From positions 1 to 64,000 of the forward strand of contig CACZZZ010000011.1 of the NCBI GenBank assembly GCA_902785825.1: a stretch of 64,000 nt of DNA, written 5' to 3'. The stretch is from an uncultured Bacteroidia bacterium (lineage in GTDB: Bacteria > Bacteroidota > Bacteroidia > Bacteroidales > UBA932). A model generated the notes under the pieces. The model did not search any database. It was not told the DNA's origin and saw nothing but the letters and a program-made list of their open reading frames with translations. The translations under genes and the position numbers were made by a program. Positions 8,034 to 17,034 of the stretch are shown here, piece by piece (position 1 is the stretch's first letter; each line of letters begins with the position of its first letter).

Positions 8034-9227
8034 ATGAGAAAAAGAGTTCTATACATAATCGCCGCGGTCTTCATGGCCGTGCTCTGCCATCCTGTTTATG
8101 GTCAAGGCTCCGGCCCTGGCAACACCTTCGGCGGAGTGGTCAGACTTGACAAGATCGTCCATGATTTCGGGGATATCCTTGTCACCGATGGTCCTGTCTC
8201 GGCCACCTTTACGGCCACCAATATCGGTGACAAGCCCCTGGTGATCTACAGTGTCGTGTCTTCATGCGGCTGCACGGATGTGGAATGGACAAGACAGCCC
8301 TTGAAACCCGGTGAGAAGGGAACGATTAAGGCTACATATAAAAACGACGAGGGTGGATATCCCTTTGACAAGAACCTGACAGTTTATTTTTCCGAGCCCA
8401 AGCAGCCTGTGGTGCTACGCCTCAGGGGAGAGAGCCACAAAAAGAAACTCAGCCTCGGGGAACTCTATCCCATCAGGTTTGGCAACCTCGGTTTCAAAAC
8501 TGTTGACATCAAAGCAGGAAACCTTTCCCAGGGACAGAGCAAGAGCGGCGAGGTGCTTGTGGCCAACCTCGGTTCCAAGCCCATTAACGTGAAGTTCGAC
8601 AATGTGAGCGATAACTTGACGTTGAGGCTCTCACGGAATCCTATCCCAGCCGGGGAGACCGCCAAACTCGCGTTCACGGTCGCGGCTGACAGGAGCCTCT
8701 GGGGAAAGAATTACTACTACGCCACTCCTGTTGTGGATGGCCGGGCCTATAAGGCGGTCGTTCGTCCTTCGGCTGAGCCTGCGGTGGAAGCGGCTGGTAC
8801 TGAGGCTGTTGTCGCTGATCCTAACCCTGAGCTTGGGGCCGGAAAGTCCAAGATAGGAATATATGCGATCACCAAGGAGGATTTCTCATCCATGACTAAG
8901 GAGCAAAGGGATATGGCGTCTGTGCCTGTGGCTTCGGAAAGCACCTTTTCCTTCGGCAAGGTCAAGGCCGGTACAAAAGTCAAAGGCTCTTTTGAGATCG
9001 CCAACAAGGGGAAGAGCCCGTTTAAGGTATATAAAGTAGATTCAGAGAGTTCCAAGGTCAGAGTGACCAAACCCGCGGATATCGCTCCCGGGGCGAAAGG
9101 AAAACTCGAGGCCGAGCTCGACACTTCCACTTTCCCGAAAGGGGAGTGCCTGATAATCCTGACACTAACCACGAATTCACCTTCAAGACCTATCATGAAC
9201 CTTTTCTTTACAGGTTGGATAGATTGA
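8034..9227 (+). CDS. DUF1573 domain protein, exported
   Basis: 397 aa from the ATG at 8034; an earlier in-frame TTG at 8028 is less likely. A Sec signal peptide ends around VYGQ. A first DUF1573 (ASH-like Ig fold) domain follows at about residues 35-130 and includes the family sequence KIVHDFGDI and VVSSCGCTDVEW. A second copy sits near the C-terminus, with FSFGKVKAGTKVKGSFEIANKG. Members are abundant in Bacteroidota and periplasmic or surface-exposed; their roles are poorly known. It is transcribed divergently from parE and its 3' end overlaps the promoter of the ferredoxin gene. Confidence 0.85.
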   Translation: MRKRVLYIIAAVFMAVLCHPVYGQGSGPGNTFGGVVRLDKIVHDFGDILVTDGPVSATFTATNIGDKPLVIYSVVSSCGCTDVEWTRQPLKPGEKGTIKATYKNDEGGYPFDKNLTVYFSEPKQPVVLRLRGESHKKKLSLGELYPIRFGNLGFKTVDIKAGNLSQGQSKSGEVLVANLGSKPINVKFDNVSDNLTLRLSRNPIPAGETAKLAFTVAADRSLWGKNYYYATPVVDGRAYKAVVRPSAEPAVEAAGTEAVVADPNPELGAGKSKIGIYAITKEDFSSMTKEQRDMASVPVASESTFSFGKVKAGTKVKGSFEIANKGKSPFKVYKVDSESSKVRVTKPADIAPGAKGKLEAELDTSTFPKGECLIILTLTTNSPSRPIMNLFFTGWID

Positions 9228-9245
9228 TTTTTTAATTTATATTTG
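9215..9245 (+). promoter_or_regulatory. Promoter of the ferredoxin gene
   Basis: TTG at 9215-9217, a 20-bp spacer, and TATATTTG at 9238-9245 form a full Bacteroidota consensus promoter. The -33 element lies inside the last codons of the DUF1573 gene. The predicted start leaves a leader of about 14 nt before the ATG at 9266. Confidence 0.65.
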
Positions 9246-9265
9246 CAAATAAAATTTTAGGTATT

Positions 9266-9439
9266 ATGGCTTACAAGATTTCTGAGACTGATTGCATCGC
9301 ATGCGGAACATGCGCCGGTGAGTGCCCTCAGGGCGCTATCCACGAGGGAGATTTCTACACCATCGACCCTGCGGTCTGCATTGACTGCGGCACTTGCGCT
9401 GACGCTTGCCCTATGGGCGCCATCAGCCCCGCTGAGTAA
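9266..9439 (+). CDS. 2[4Fe-4S] ferredoxin
   Basis: 57 aa. It has two complete CX2CX2CX3C-P cluster motifs: CIACGTCAGECP (Cys 10, 13, 16, 20) and CIDCGTCADACP (Cys 38, 41, 44, 48). It is the size and shape of a clostridial-type low-potential ferredoxin, a soluble cytoplasmic electron carrier. It is the natural partner of the pyruvate:ferredoxin oxidoreductase at 17035-20562. The gene is monocistronic, with its own consensus promoter and a terminator immediately after it. Confidence 0.93.
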   Translation: MAYKISETDCIACGTCAGECPQGAIHEGDFYTIDPAVCIDCGTCADACPMGAISPAE

Positions 9440-9459
9440 TCATCGTCTAAATTTATTTG

Positions 9460-9488
9460 AACTCCGTGCCCTTTGGTGCGGAGTTTTT
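9460..9488 (+). terminator. Intrinsic terminator after the ferredoxin gene
   Basis: AACTCCG (9460-9466) pairs with CGGAGTT (9479-9485), extended by weaker inner pairs, with a T-run at 9484-9488. It separates the ferredoxin from the protease gene that begins 25 bp later. Confidence 0.7.
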
Positions 9489-9513
9489 ATTGAAACAAGC
9501 TATTATTCAGAAT

Positions 9514-12321
9514 ATGAAGAAGTTATTTATCCTCATTGTCGCCCTTCTGGCCGGCTCCGTCTTGGCCGGGGCACAGCAGCTTCCCAACGATCCCGCTGTC
9601 AGGAAGGGAAAGTTGGACAATGGGCTGACCTATTACATCAGGCATAATGACAAGCCTGCCCAGAGGGCTGAGTTCTACCTGGCCACTAACGTCGGCGCCA
9701 TCCAGGAGACACCCGACCAGGACGGCCTGGCGCATTTCCTGGAGCACATGTGCTTCAACGGCACGAAGAATTTCCCCGGCAAAGCGATCCTCAACTGGTT
9801 GCAGAGTATCGGCGCCTCTTTCGGAGGAAATGTCAACGCTTCGACCGGTATCGACCAGACGCAGTACATGCTCAATAACATTCCTCTCGTGAGGGAGACT
9901 GTTGTGGACACCTGCCTTCTGATTCTTCATGACTATTCCCATTTCGTGACAAACGATCCCGTGGAGATTGACAAGGAGCGTCCTGTCATCATCGAGGAGA
10001 GGCGCAGCCGCCGCAACGCCGCGTGGAGGACCTTCGAGCGCTCCCTTCCTTATTATTATGGGGACAACAAATATTCAACCTGCACCTTGATCGGTCTTCA
10101 GGAGAGTCTTGAGAACTTCAAGCCGGAGAGCCTTGTTTCCTTCTACGAGACTTGGTACCATCCTGGAAACCAGGCCGTCGTGGTTGTGGGAGATGTCGAT
10201 GTGGACGCTGTCGAGGCGAAGATCAAGAAGATTTGGGCTGATATTCCCGCGGCCGTGAATCCCAAGGCGAAGGAGAAATATACCCTTACCCCGTTCTCGG
10301 AGCCCCGAGTTGGAATCATCACCGATTCTGAGACCACTGTCCCTTCCGTTGAGATTCTTTGGGAGAGCGACGCGAGGGATGAGGCTCTCAACAGCACCCC
10401 GGTCGGCTTCTCAATCGATCTGATTGAGAACATTGTCGCTTCCGTGATGTCCGAGCGTTTCACTGATATTACCTCTAAGGCTGACGCCCCTTATCTTAGT
10501 GGTATGTTTGCCTCCGGGAGGCTCTGTGAGGCATTCGAGGCGGTCATGGGCCAGGTGACACTCAAGGAGGACAACATCCTCGGAGGACTCAAGGCCTTCC
10601 TTACCGAACTTAAGAAGATGAGTGAGTACGGTTTCTCTGACGCTGAGGTCTCCAGGGCCAAGGACAATATCCTCGCGTCTCTGGAAAAAGCTGTCAATGA
10701 GGCATCTACCCGTAAGAATCCGGAGTTCGTGCATCCTCTTATAAGCAATTTCTTCGACAACCAGGCCTACATGGAGCCGCAGGCTGAATATGACCTGGCG
10801 AAAGATTTCCTCGGCCAGATCGACGCCTCCATCCTAAGCCAGATGATTGCCCAGATGATCCCTGGCCGGGAGAACATGGTCGTCATCTACAGCGGTCCGG
10901 AGAAAGAAGGGATCTCCACTCCGACCAAGGAGCAGATCATGGCTGTGTTCAGCGAGGTTGAGTCCGCGCAGATCGAGGCTCCTGCCGCCGAGACCGCGAC
11001 TGAGGCCTTCATGGATCCTTCCGTCCTGAAAGGTGCCAAGGTCAAGAAGACTAAGTCTTCCATTTATGGATCGACCGAGTGGACTCTCAAGAACGGAGTG
11101 AAAGTCATTGTTCTTCCGACTGAGCATAAGAAAGACCAGATTCTTTTCAATCTTTACAAGGCCGGTGGCCAGAGCCTGATCGCGACTGAAGACCTCGCCT
11201 CATTCGACTCCAATATCTACGGGACTTTCGATGCCATGCAGGGTATCTCCAAGTTCAAGGGCACGGAAGTCACGAAGATGCTCTCAGGAAAGAACGTCAA
11301 GGTCGGTTCTTACATCGATGCCCTTTACAATGGCGTCAGCGGGTCGTCCTCTGTCAAGGATCTTGAGACGGCTTTCCAGCTCCTTTATCTTGTTTATGTT
11401 GATCCCCGTTTCGATCAGGAAGAGTGGGACAACGCAATCTCGCAGCTTAAGGCTGTCCTTCCCAACGCCCTGGCCACTCCTCAGTTCAAGATGCAGAAGG
11501 AACTTAGCGACTTCCTTTACGGCGGTAACCCCAGGAGTAAGTTCATTTCGATGGAGACCTATGACAAGGCAAATCTCGCTACAGTCGAGAAGAACTACCG
11601 CAAGTTGTTCTCTGATGTGGCCGGAGCCACAATGGTCATCACTGGCGATGTGGATCTCGAGACACTGAAACCTCTTGTCGAGAAATATGTCGGCTCCCTG
11701 CCTAAAGGCAAGAAGTCTTCCAAGTGGCAGGATGTCAGCCCTCGTCTTGTTAAGGGCGAGAATGTCAAGACCATCACGACTGACATGGAGACTCCCAAGT
11801 CCACTGTTATCGAGGTTTATTCAGACTACAGGCCCTATTCAGTCAAGGAAGATGTCTTGGCGAGCGCTGTCAGTTATGTTCTCGACCAGATCTATGTTGA
11901 CACCATGCGTGAGGACGAGGGTGGCACCTATGGCGCTTCCTCACTCGCCAACGCCGGACTTGAGCCTGAGCCGATGTACCTGATGCAGGTAGCTTTCGAG
12001 TGCAAGCCCGATATGGCTGACAAGCTCAGGAAGATCGCCCGCGACGAGTTCCGTAAACTTGCCGAGAATGGTCCTACTGACGAGCAGTTCACCCGCACCA
12101 TCGAGAATTTCAAGAAGAACGTTCCTGAGAACAGGATCAGCAACAGCTATTGGATGAACAATATCGTCCGGTATTCCAGGTTCGGTTTCGACTACGACAA
12201 GGAATACGAGGAGGCTGTCTCATCATTGACTAAGGAAGGAATCAAGGAAGCTGCCGCAAGATTATACAATTCCGGCAACTTTATCGAGTTCGTCCAGATG
12301 CCAGGCAAAACGAAGGAATAA
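9514..12321 (+). CDS. M16 family zinc metallopeptidase, double-domain
   Basis: 935 aa from the ATG at 9514, chosen because the signal peptide (MKKLFILIVALLAGSVLAGAQ) begins there; the upstream TTG at 9457 lies in the terminator. The inverted zinc motif HFLEH (H74, E77, H78) is intact in the N-terminal M16 domain. The usual inactive C-terminal half follows, giving the pitrilysin/insulinase clam-shell in one chain. It is predicted to be exported and to degrade peptides in the periplasm or at the surface. No lipobox is seen. The gene is flanked by a terminator upstream and the flotillin-operon promoter downstream. Confidence 0.9.
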   Translation: MKKLFILIVALLAGSVLAGAQQLPNDPAVRKGKLDNGLTYYIRHNDKPAQRAEFYLATNVGAIQETPDQDGLAHFLEHMCFNGTKNFPGKAILNWLQSIGASFGGNVNASTGIDQTQYMLNNIPLVRETVVDTCLLILHDYSHFVTNDPVEIDKERPVIIEERRSRRNAAWRTFERSLPYYYGDNKYSTCTLIGLQESLENFKPESLVSFYETWYHPGNQAVVVVGDVDVDAVEAKIKKIWADIPAAVNPKAKEKYTLTPFSEPRVGIITDSETTVPSVEILWESDARDEALNSTPVGFSIDLIENIVASVMSERFTDITSKADAPYLSGMFASGRLCEAFEAVMGQVTLKEDNILGGLKAFLTELKKMSEYGFSDAEVSRAKDNILASLEKAVNEASTRKNPEFVHPLISNFFDNQAYMEPQAEYDLAKDFLGQIDASILSQMIAQMIPGRENMVVIYSGPEKEGISTPTKEQIMAVFSEVESAQIEAPAAETATEAFMDPSVLKGAKVKKTKSSIYGSTEWTLKNGVKVIVLPTEHKKDQILFNLYKAGGQSLIATEDLASFDSNIYGTFDAMQGISKFKGTEVTKMLSGKNVKVGSYIDALYNGVSGSSSVKDLETAFQLLYLVYVDPRFDQEEWDNAISQLKAVLPNALATPQFKMQKELSDFLYGGNPRSKFISMETYDKANLATVEKNYRKLFSDVAGATMVITGDVDLETLKPLVEKYVGSLPKGKKSSKWQDVSPRLVKGENVKTITTDMETPKSTVIEVYSDYRPYSVKEDVLASAVSYVLDQIYVDTMREDEGGTYGASSLANAGLEPEPMYLMQVAFECKPDMADKLRKIARDEFRKLAENGPTDEQFTRTIENFKKNVPENRISNSYWMNNIVRYSRFGFDYDKEYEEAVSSLTKEGIKEAAARLYNSGNFIEFVQMPGKTKE

Positions 12322-12343
12322 AAACTTCGAAATTTTTTAAATA

Positions 12344-12390
12344 ATTATTGTCTTTCGTAAATTTTTTATATATTTGCGGAAGACAATAAT
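12344..12390 (+). promoter_or_regulatory. Promoter flanked by a 14-bp inverted repeat
   Basis: TTG at 12348-12350 and TATATTTG at 12369-12376 (18-bp spacer) form the promoter of the NfeD-flotillin operon. ATTATTGTCTTTCG (12344-12357) and CGGAAGACAATAAT (12377-12390) are inverted copies with one mismatch. The left arm covers the -33 box and the right arm covers the expected transcription start. This placement suits a repressor operator or a short-lived transcript hairpin. Confidence 0.6.
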
Positions 12391-12401
12391 CTTTTTTCGT
12401 T

Positions 12402-13019
12402 ATGATCGCTTGGTGGAATTCTCTTAGTACGGTTATGCAGGTCCTGTGGGCCATAACCCTTTCTGCTACTCTGATCTTCGTGATCCAGACCATTATGACT
12501 TTCCTCGGTTTCGGCGGGGACGGTGGCATTGACACCGATTTCGACGCCGCCGGGAATGTGGATCTTGGAGGAGCGGACGGTTCTTTTGACGCCGATCCTT
12601 CCATGAATCTCTTGACTTTCCGTAATTTCATCAATTTCTGCCTTGGCTTCGGCTGGACCGCGGTTCTGATGCATGACAGGATCAAGTCAGACTTTCTGGT
12701 TGTGCTTCTCGCTGTTATTGTCGGTGTCGCGCTGGTAGCGGCCGTGATGTGGATGTTCAAGTGGCTCAGCGGAATGCAGCAGAGCGGGAACATCGATGTC
12801 CACACCTCCGCTGTCGGCTGCGAAGGCAAAGTTTATCTCACTATCCCCGGAGAACGTAAAGGGGAGGGGAAGATCCAGATCACTATCAACAACGCCGTCC
12901 GGGAATATGACGCCCTTTGTGAGGGTGACACTATCCCCACCGGTACTCCTATCAAAGTGATAGGTGTCGTCAATGACCACACCTTGCTCGTTGAAGAACT
13001 CAATCCGACAATCATCTAA
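12402..13019 (+). CDS. NfeD-like membrane protein, flotillin partner
   Basis: 205 aa. Hydrophobic segments lie at about residues 10-38 and 90-125, with a Gly/Asp-rich stretch (GFGGDGGIDTDFDAAG) between them. A C-terminal OB-fold-like domain ends in GTPIKVIGVVNDHTLLVEE, typical of NfeD/YqiJ proteins. These are usually encoded beside SPFH proteins and are thought to help organise membrane microdomains. The flotillin gene starts 12 bp after its stop. It lacks the ClpP-like protease part of long NfeD proteins, so it is the short form. Confidence 0.75.
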   Translation: MIAWWNSLSTVMQVLWAITLSATLIFVIQTIMTFLGFGGDGGIDTDFDAAGNVDLGGADGSFDADPSMNLLTFRNFINFCLGFGWTAVLMHDRIKSDFLVVLLAVIVGVALVAAVMWMFKWLSGMQQSGNIDVHTSAVGCEGKVYLTIPGERKGEGKIQITINNAVREYDALCEGDTIPTGTPIKVIGVVNDHTLLVEELNPTII

Positions 13020-13031
13020 ATACTTGTTATC

Positions 13032-14453
13032 ATGGACATTTCTTTAATCCTTATCATTGTCGCGGTCCTGTTTGTGACTTTCGCGGCGATCCTGAAGCGC
13101 TACAAGCGCTGCCCTTCGGACAAAGTCATGGTCATCTATGGTAAGACCGGCAAGAACAAGAGTGGATCGATCTCGTCCGCTAGGTGTATCCACGGAGGCG
13201 CGTCCTTCATCTGGCCTGTGTTCCAGGACTATGCTTTCCTTGATCTCAAGCCCATTTCGATCGAGTGCAACCTCACCAACGCCCTTTCCAAGCAGAATAT
13301 CCGCGTGGACGTGCCCTGCCGCTTCACAGTCGGTATCTCCACGGAGGCTGATAGCATGACCAACGCCGCTGAGCGTCTGCTCGGACTCTCGATTGACAAT
13401 ATCCAGAACATCGCCACCGACATTCTCTTCGGTCAGCTCCGTCTCGTCATCGCGACGATGGACATCGAGGAGATCAACGCCGACCGTGACAAGTTCCTCG
13501 CCGCGGTCAGCCAGAATGTTGAGGCTGAGCTCCGCAAGATCGGTCTTAAACTGATCAACGTGAACGTGACGGATATCCGTGACGAGTCCGGCTACATCGA
13601 GGCTCTTGGTAAGGAGGCTGCCGCTAAGGCTATCAACGACGCGAAGAAGAGTGTCGCTGAGCAGAACCGTTTCGGAGAGATCGGAAAGGCTGAGGCTGAC
13701 AGGGATAAGGACATCCGTATCGCTGAGACTCAGAGGGATACCCGTATCAAGACTGCCGCTGCCAACGCTATGGCTGTCCAGGGTGAGAATACCTCCAAGA
13801 TTGACATCGCCAATTCTGACGCAATGCGTCGTGAGAAAGAGGCTGAGGCCGCCCGCATAGCGGTGGCTGCCGAGAAGGTCCAGGCCGCTAAGGCTCTCCA
13901 GGAGGCCTACCAGAGTGAGCGTGACGCTGAGCTCGCGCGTGCCGAGAGGGAGAAGGCTACCCAGCAGGCCAACATCGTCGTTCCCGCGCAGATCGACAAG
14001 GAGCGCCAGATCATCGAGGCCGAGGCTGAGGCTGAGAAACTCCGCAGGACAGCTAAGGGAGAGGCCGACGCTATTTACGCCAAGATGGAGGCCCAGGCCC
14101 GTGGTACTCTCGAGATCCTGACCAAGCAGGCTGACGGTTTCGCCCAGTTGGTCGGTGCGGCTGAGGGTGACGCCCAGAAGGCTGTCCTCATGATGATCTC
14201 CGATCGCCTGCCTGAGCTCGTCAAGACCCAGGTTGAGGCTGTCAAGGGCATCAAGATCGACAAGGTCACTGTCTGGGATGGCAATGGAGGCAAGGATGGT
14301 AAAACATCCACAGCGAACTTCATCTCAGGACTGATGGGTTCTGTTCCTCCGCTCCAAGATCTCTTCAAGATGGCTGGAATGAGCCTTCCTGAATATATGA
14401 AGGGCAAGGACGTCGCTCCTGAGGAGCAGCCGGCTAAAAAGGAGGGTAAGTAG
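13032..14453 (+). CDS. Flotillin family protein (SPFH domain)
   Basis: 473 aa. It has a short N-terminal hydrophobic anchor (ISLILIIVAVLFVTFAAIL), then an SPFH/band-7 domain to about residue 190. A long Ala/Glu-rich coiled coil follows (about 200-360) containing EAEAEAEKLRRTAKGEADA, typical of eukaryote-like flotillins and bacterial YqiK/FloT. A Gly/Pro-rich tail ends the protein. Members oligomerise at the inner membrane and organise protein-lipid domains. It is in an operon with the NfeD-like gene upstream (12 bp) and a small HTH regulator downstream (2 bp). Confidence 0.9.
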   Translation: MDISLILIIVAVLFVTFAAILKRYKRCPSDKVMVIYGKTGKNKSGSISSARCIHGGASFIWPVFQDYAFLDLKPISIECNLTNALSKQNIRVDVPCRFTVGISTEADSMTNAAERLLGLSIDNIQNIATDILFGQLRLVIATMDIEEINADRDKFLAAVSQNVEAELRKIGLKLINVNVTDIRDESGYIEALGKEAAAKAINDAKKSVAEQNRFGEIGKAEADRDKDIRIAETQRDTRIKTAAANAMAVQGENTSKIDIANSDAMRREKEAEAARIAVAAEKVQAAKALQEAYQSERDAELARAEREKATQQANIVVPAQIDKERQIIEAEAEAEKLRRTAKGEADAIYAKMEAQARGTLEILTKQADGFAQLVGAAEGDAQKAVLMMISDRLPELVKTQVEAVKGIKIDKVTVWDGNGGKDGKTSTANFISGLMGSVPPLQDLFKMAGMSLPEYMKGKDVAPEEQPAKKEGK

Positions 14454-14455
14454 TC

Positions 14456-14680
14456 ATGCCGATAATCGTTAATGTCGATGTGATGCTGGCCAAACGGAAG
14501 ATGACTTCCGCTGAGTTGGCGGAGAAGATCGGGATCTCGGCCGTGAATCTGTCAATACTCAAGACTGGAAAGGCCAAAGGTGTCCGTTTCAGCACCCTCG
14601 ACGCTATCTGCAAAGCTCTTGACTGCCAACCCGGCGATTTGCTGGAATACCGTCCACCTGAGCCGGGAGCGTCCGAGTAG
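14456..14680 (+). CDS. Small XRE-family transcriptional regulator
   Basis: 74 aa, almost wholly an HTH_XRE domain of the short YozG-like type (MLAKRKMTSAELAEKIGISA then LSILKTGKAKGVRFSTLDA, ending CQPGDLLEYRP). Such proteins act as dimeric repressors. It follows the flotillin gene by 2 bp and precedes a strong terminator, so it belongs to the operon. An attractive inference is autoregulation through the inverted repeat around the operon promoter at 12344-12390. No DUF2975 partner, common beside YozG-like regulators, is seen. Confidence 0.85.
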   Translation: MPIIVNVDVMLAKRKMTSAELAEKIGISAVNLSILKTGKAKGVRFSTLDAICKALDCQPGDLLEYRPPEPGASE

Positions 14681-14726
14681 ATGCATTCGTGGGACGGAAG
14701 CTGCTGTAAATCAATATTATGCTGAA

Positions 14727-14761
14727 ACAGATGGTGCTCAATTTGGCACCATCTGTTTTTT
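14727..14761 (+). terminator. Intrinsic terminator of the NfeD-flotillin-XRE operon
   Basis: ACAGATGGTGC (14727-14737) and GCACCATCTGT (14746-14756) form a perfect 11-bp stem with an 8-nt loop followed by a T-run to 14761. Confidence 0.9.
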
Positions 14762-14827
14762 GTATTATTCAGTTAATCAACAGTTTCTTCTCCATACCCA
14801 CATATTTTTTTTGTATATTAGGCCATT

Positions 14828-16042
14828 ATGAAGAAAACACTATTCATTTCATTCGCCCTCCTGCTTGCTTGTTGCGCTTGGGCTCCCAAGAGCGAGACTG
14901 TCAATATCGCTACCATCCGTGACGGGTGGCGCGGAAAAACTATTTCGACCAAGAATCTTGGCGCTCATCCTAATGTGATGCAGCTGCTCAGGGCGTTCAA
15001 TGAGGTATGGCCATCCGCCGGGGCGGATTCCATCATCACTGAGGCGGGGGACAGGCTTTTTGTCTCGAATGATGTCACGGAGGGAGGCTCCGGGAGGGTA
15101 TTCGTGGATTGCGAGGATTTCAATGTGGCTTCTTATGATCACGGCGACACCGGCGACCAGAGGACAGGGGCCAGGACATATTCAAGGGAGAATGGCCACA
15201 CCCTTTTTGCTGTGTTGTTGGAACAAGTTAATCCTGAGGAGATTGAGTTCTGCTGCTTCTATGACTATGATCCCTCAACCGGCATTATGACTCCAGAGGA
15301 AGAACCATATTCCGATTTCAAGCCTCAGCACGAGGGCTCTATCCTGACATATTGGTTGACGGAAGGTGAATATGACCAGGACATCATCATCGTGGAGATT
15401 TCTCCGGATGACAGTTATCCGACTCTTTATCACCATTTTACCTTCAATGGTATGGAGCATGTCTTCAGCGGTTCCAGCAACGAGTACATCTATCCCGAAT
15501 ATGAGGAAGATTACGATCCGCTTCCGGAAGACGCTGTCTTGCGGGCGGAGTCGGACCATTACCGGTTCTATACATCGGTTGCCCGTCCGGCTTCCGAGGA
15601 GGATCCTGAGGTTCTTGCGCTGTGGATCCAAGATAGGGGAGAGGCTGAGGCGACCCACTGGATTTGCACCACATTCGCGTCTGCTGAGCCAAAATGGTCT
15701 TTGATGAAGGATGGGAACGCTATCCCGGTCAGGGTTGACTCAGGTGATATTGCTTGCGCGGATAGCATCATTCCAGTTCCCTGGAACGCGGACTTGTTCT
15801 ATGTTGACGGATGTCCGGATGCCAGGAATGTCTGGTCTTACATCCTGGATGTGAGCGATCCGGATGATGTCAAGGCGATCCAGTTCCCTTCGACGGAGGG
15901 ATTCATCTCGTTTGATGTTCCCGGAAAGAAGATCCACCTCGGGGCATACCGCTACCATGAGGAAGGCGGCCGGTACTCGGTCGAGCAGGTCTATACTGTT
16001 GATGGCAAATTTGTTTCAGAAAAAGTACTTGGAGATGAATAA
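14828..16042 (+). CDS. Hypothetical exported lipoprotein
   Basis: 404 aa. A signal peptide of about 14 residues ends in LLLAC, giving a lipidated Cys15. The mature part is acidic with alternating beta-like segments and no family I recognise. Its final 8 bp overlap the start of the YARHG protein (GATGAATAAG), so the two are translationally coupled and probably function together in the envelope. No consensus promoter is evident in the AT-rich stretch before the ATG, although a terminator ends just upstream. Confidence 0.7.
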   Translation: MKKTLFISFALLLACCAWAPKSETVNIATIRDGWRGKTISTKNLGAHPNVMQLLRAFNEVWPSAGADSIITEAGDRLFVSNDVTEGGSGRVFVDCEDFNVASYDHGDTGDQRTGARTYSRENGHTLFAVLLEQVNPEEIEFCCFYDYDPSTGIMTPEEEPYSDFKPQHEGSILTYWLTEGEYDQDIIIVEISPDDSYPTLYHHFTFNGMEHVFSGSSNEYIYPEYEEDYDPLPEDAVLRAESDHYRFYTSVARPASEEDPEVLALWIQDRGEAEATHWICTTFASAEPKWSLMKDGNAIPVRVDSGDIACADSIIPVPWNADLFYVDGCPDARNVWSYILDVSDPDDVKAIQFPSTEGFISFDVPGKKIHLGAYRYHEEGGRYSVEQVYTVDGKFVSEKVLGDE

Positions 16043-16979
16043 GTTATTTGTTTTTGGAGCTGCCCTTTTGACGGCTCTTTCGCTTCAGGCCCAAGGCATA
16101 AAGTCCGGGACTTTATGGTACGACGGATCTATTAACTATGAGGCTACCGTCCGTCAAGACGGTTCTGTCCTGATGGCGGCTATGGCCGAGGGACAGGAGA
16201 TGGAGTTCGTGCTGGTTCCGAAAGAAGGTCAGCCAGGGGCCTACACTGTCGCCGAAGGCTCGAATGAGGGTGCTGTCAATCCTTTCGGTCCAGGCCAGAA
16301 CGTGAAGTATCGCCATCAGGATGGGATGACAGTCTTATGCGTCTATGATGGCCCCACCACGCTGGACAATATTCTCGTGATGACCCCGGACGACAGCCGG
16401 TTCAACAACATCTGGGGCTGGATCCCTCAGATCAAGGGCCTTTACAAGACCGACCCTTATGGCTACGAGATCGAGATAAAGGACGACGCTCTCGTAGTCG
16501 CTGGAAGCAGGGGACGTTACGAGGTAATGACGTTCAATGATATTGTCATCGGGGTTATGAAAGTGGAAGGTACAACCTTGGACGGCTATTGGCAGCTTGT
16601 TCCGACCCTTGAGGGCTTCAAGGTCTATTCAGGTTCATTTGATGAATATGGAATATTCAAGACCACTGACGGGCCGTACTCTTTGGTGGCCAGCGACCGG
16701 TACACTCCACGTTTCAATTTCGCCTCCTATCTTCTCCTTAACAAGTTCATCTTGAGGAACTACAAGAAATCCACGCTGCGGATAATGCGCAACTCAATTC
16801 TCGCGAGGCACGGCTATCGCTTCCAGTCCAGCGATCTTCAGACATATTTCGGGAGCCAGGACTGGTACATGCCGCAGAACAACGACGCCATAAAGCTATC
16901 CTTCGTCGAGCAGCTCAACATCGAGATGATCAAAGCTGCCGAGGCCGAACCCGGCCACGACGACTACGTCAATGAATAG
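16035..16979 (+). CDS. Exported YARHG-domain protein
   Basis: 314 aa from the ATG at 16035, which begins the signal peptide MNKLFVFGAALLTALSLQAQ. The C-terminus carries a YARHG domain: LRIMRNSILARHGYRF, followed by YFGSQDWYMP and the terminal LNIEMIKAAE helix. This extracellular or periplasmic domain is of unknown function. The region before it is beta-rich. The gene is coupled by an 8-bp overlap to the preceding lipoprotein gene and ends at a bidirectional terminator shared with the convergent nifJ gene. Confidence 0.8.
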   Translation: MNKLFVFGAALLTALSLQAQGIKSGTLWYDGSINYEATVRQDGSVLMAAMAEGQEMEFVLVPKEGQPGAYTVAEGSNEGAVNPFGPGQNVKYRHQDGMTVLCVYDGPTTLDNILVMTPDDSRFNNIWGWIPQIKGLYKTDPYGYEIEIKDDALVVAGSRGRYEVMTFNDIVIGVMKVEGTTLDGYWQLVPTLEGFKVYSGSFDEYGIFKTTDGPYSLVASDRYTPRFNFASYLLLNKFILRNYKKSTLRIMRNSILARHGYRFQSSDLQTYFGSQDWYMPQNNDAIKLSFVEQLNIEMIKAAEAEPGHDDYVNE

Positions 16980-16989
16980 ACGATAAATA

Positions 16990-17022
16990 AAAGAGCGCGG
17001 CTATCAGGCCGCGCTCTTTTTT
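16990..17022. terminator. Bidirectional intrinsic terminator
   Basis: AAGAGCGCGGC (16991-17001) and GCCGCGCTCTT (17008-17018) pair perfectly. A T-run follows on the plus strand and an A-rich stretch precedes it, so it can stop both the YARHG transcript and the convergent nifJ transcript. Confidence 0.85.
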
Positions 17023-17034
17023 AATGGGATATCA

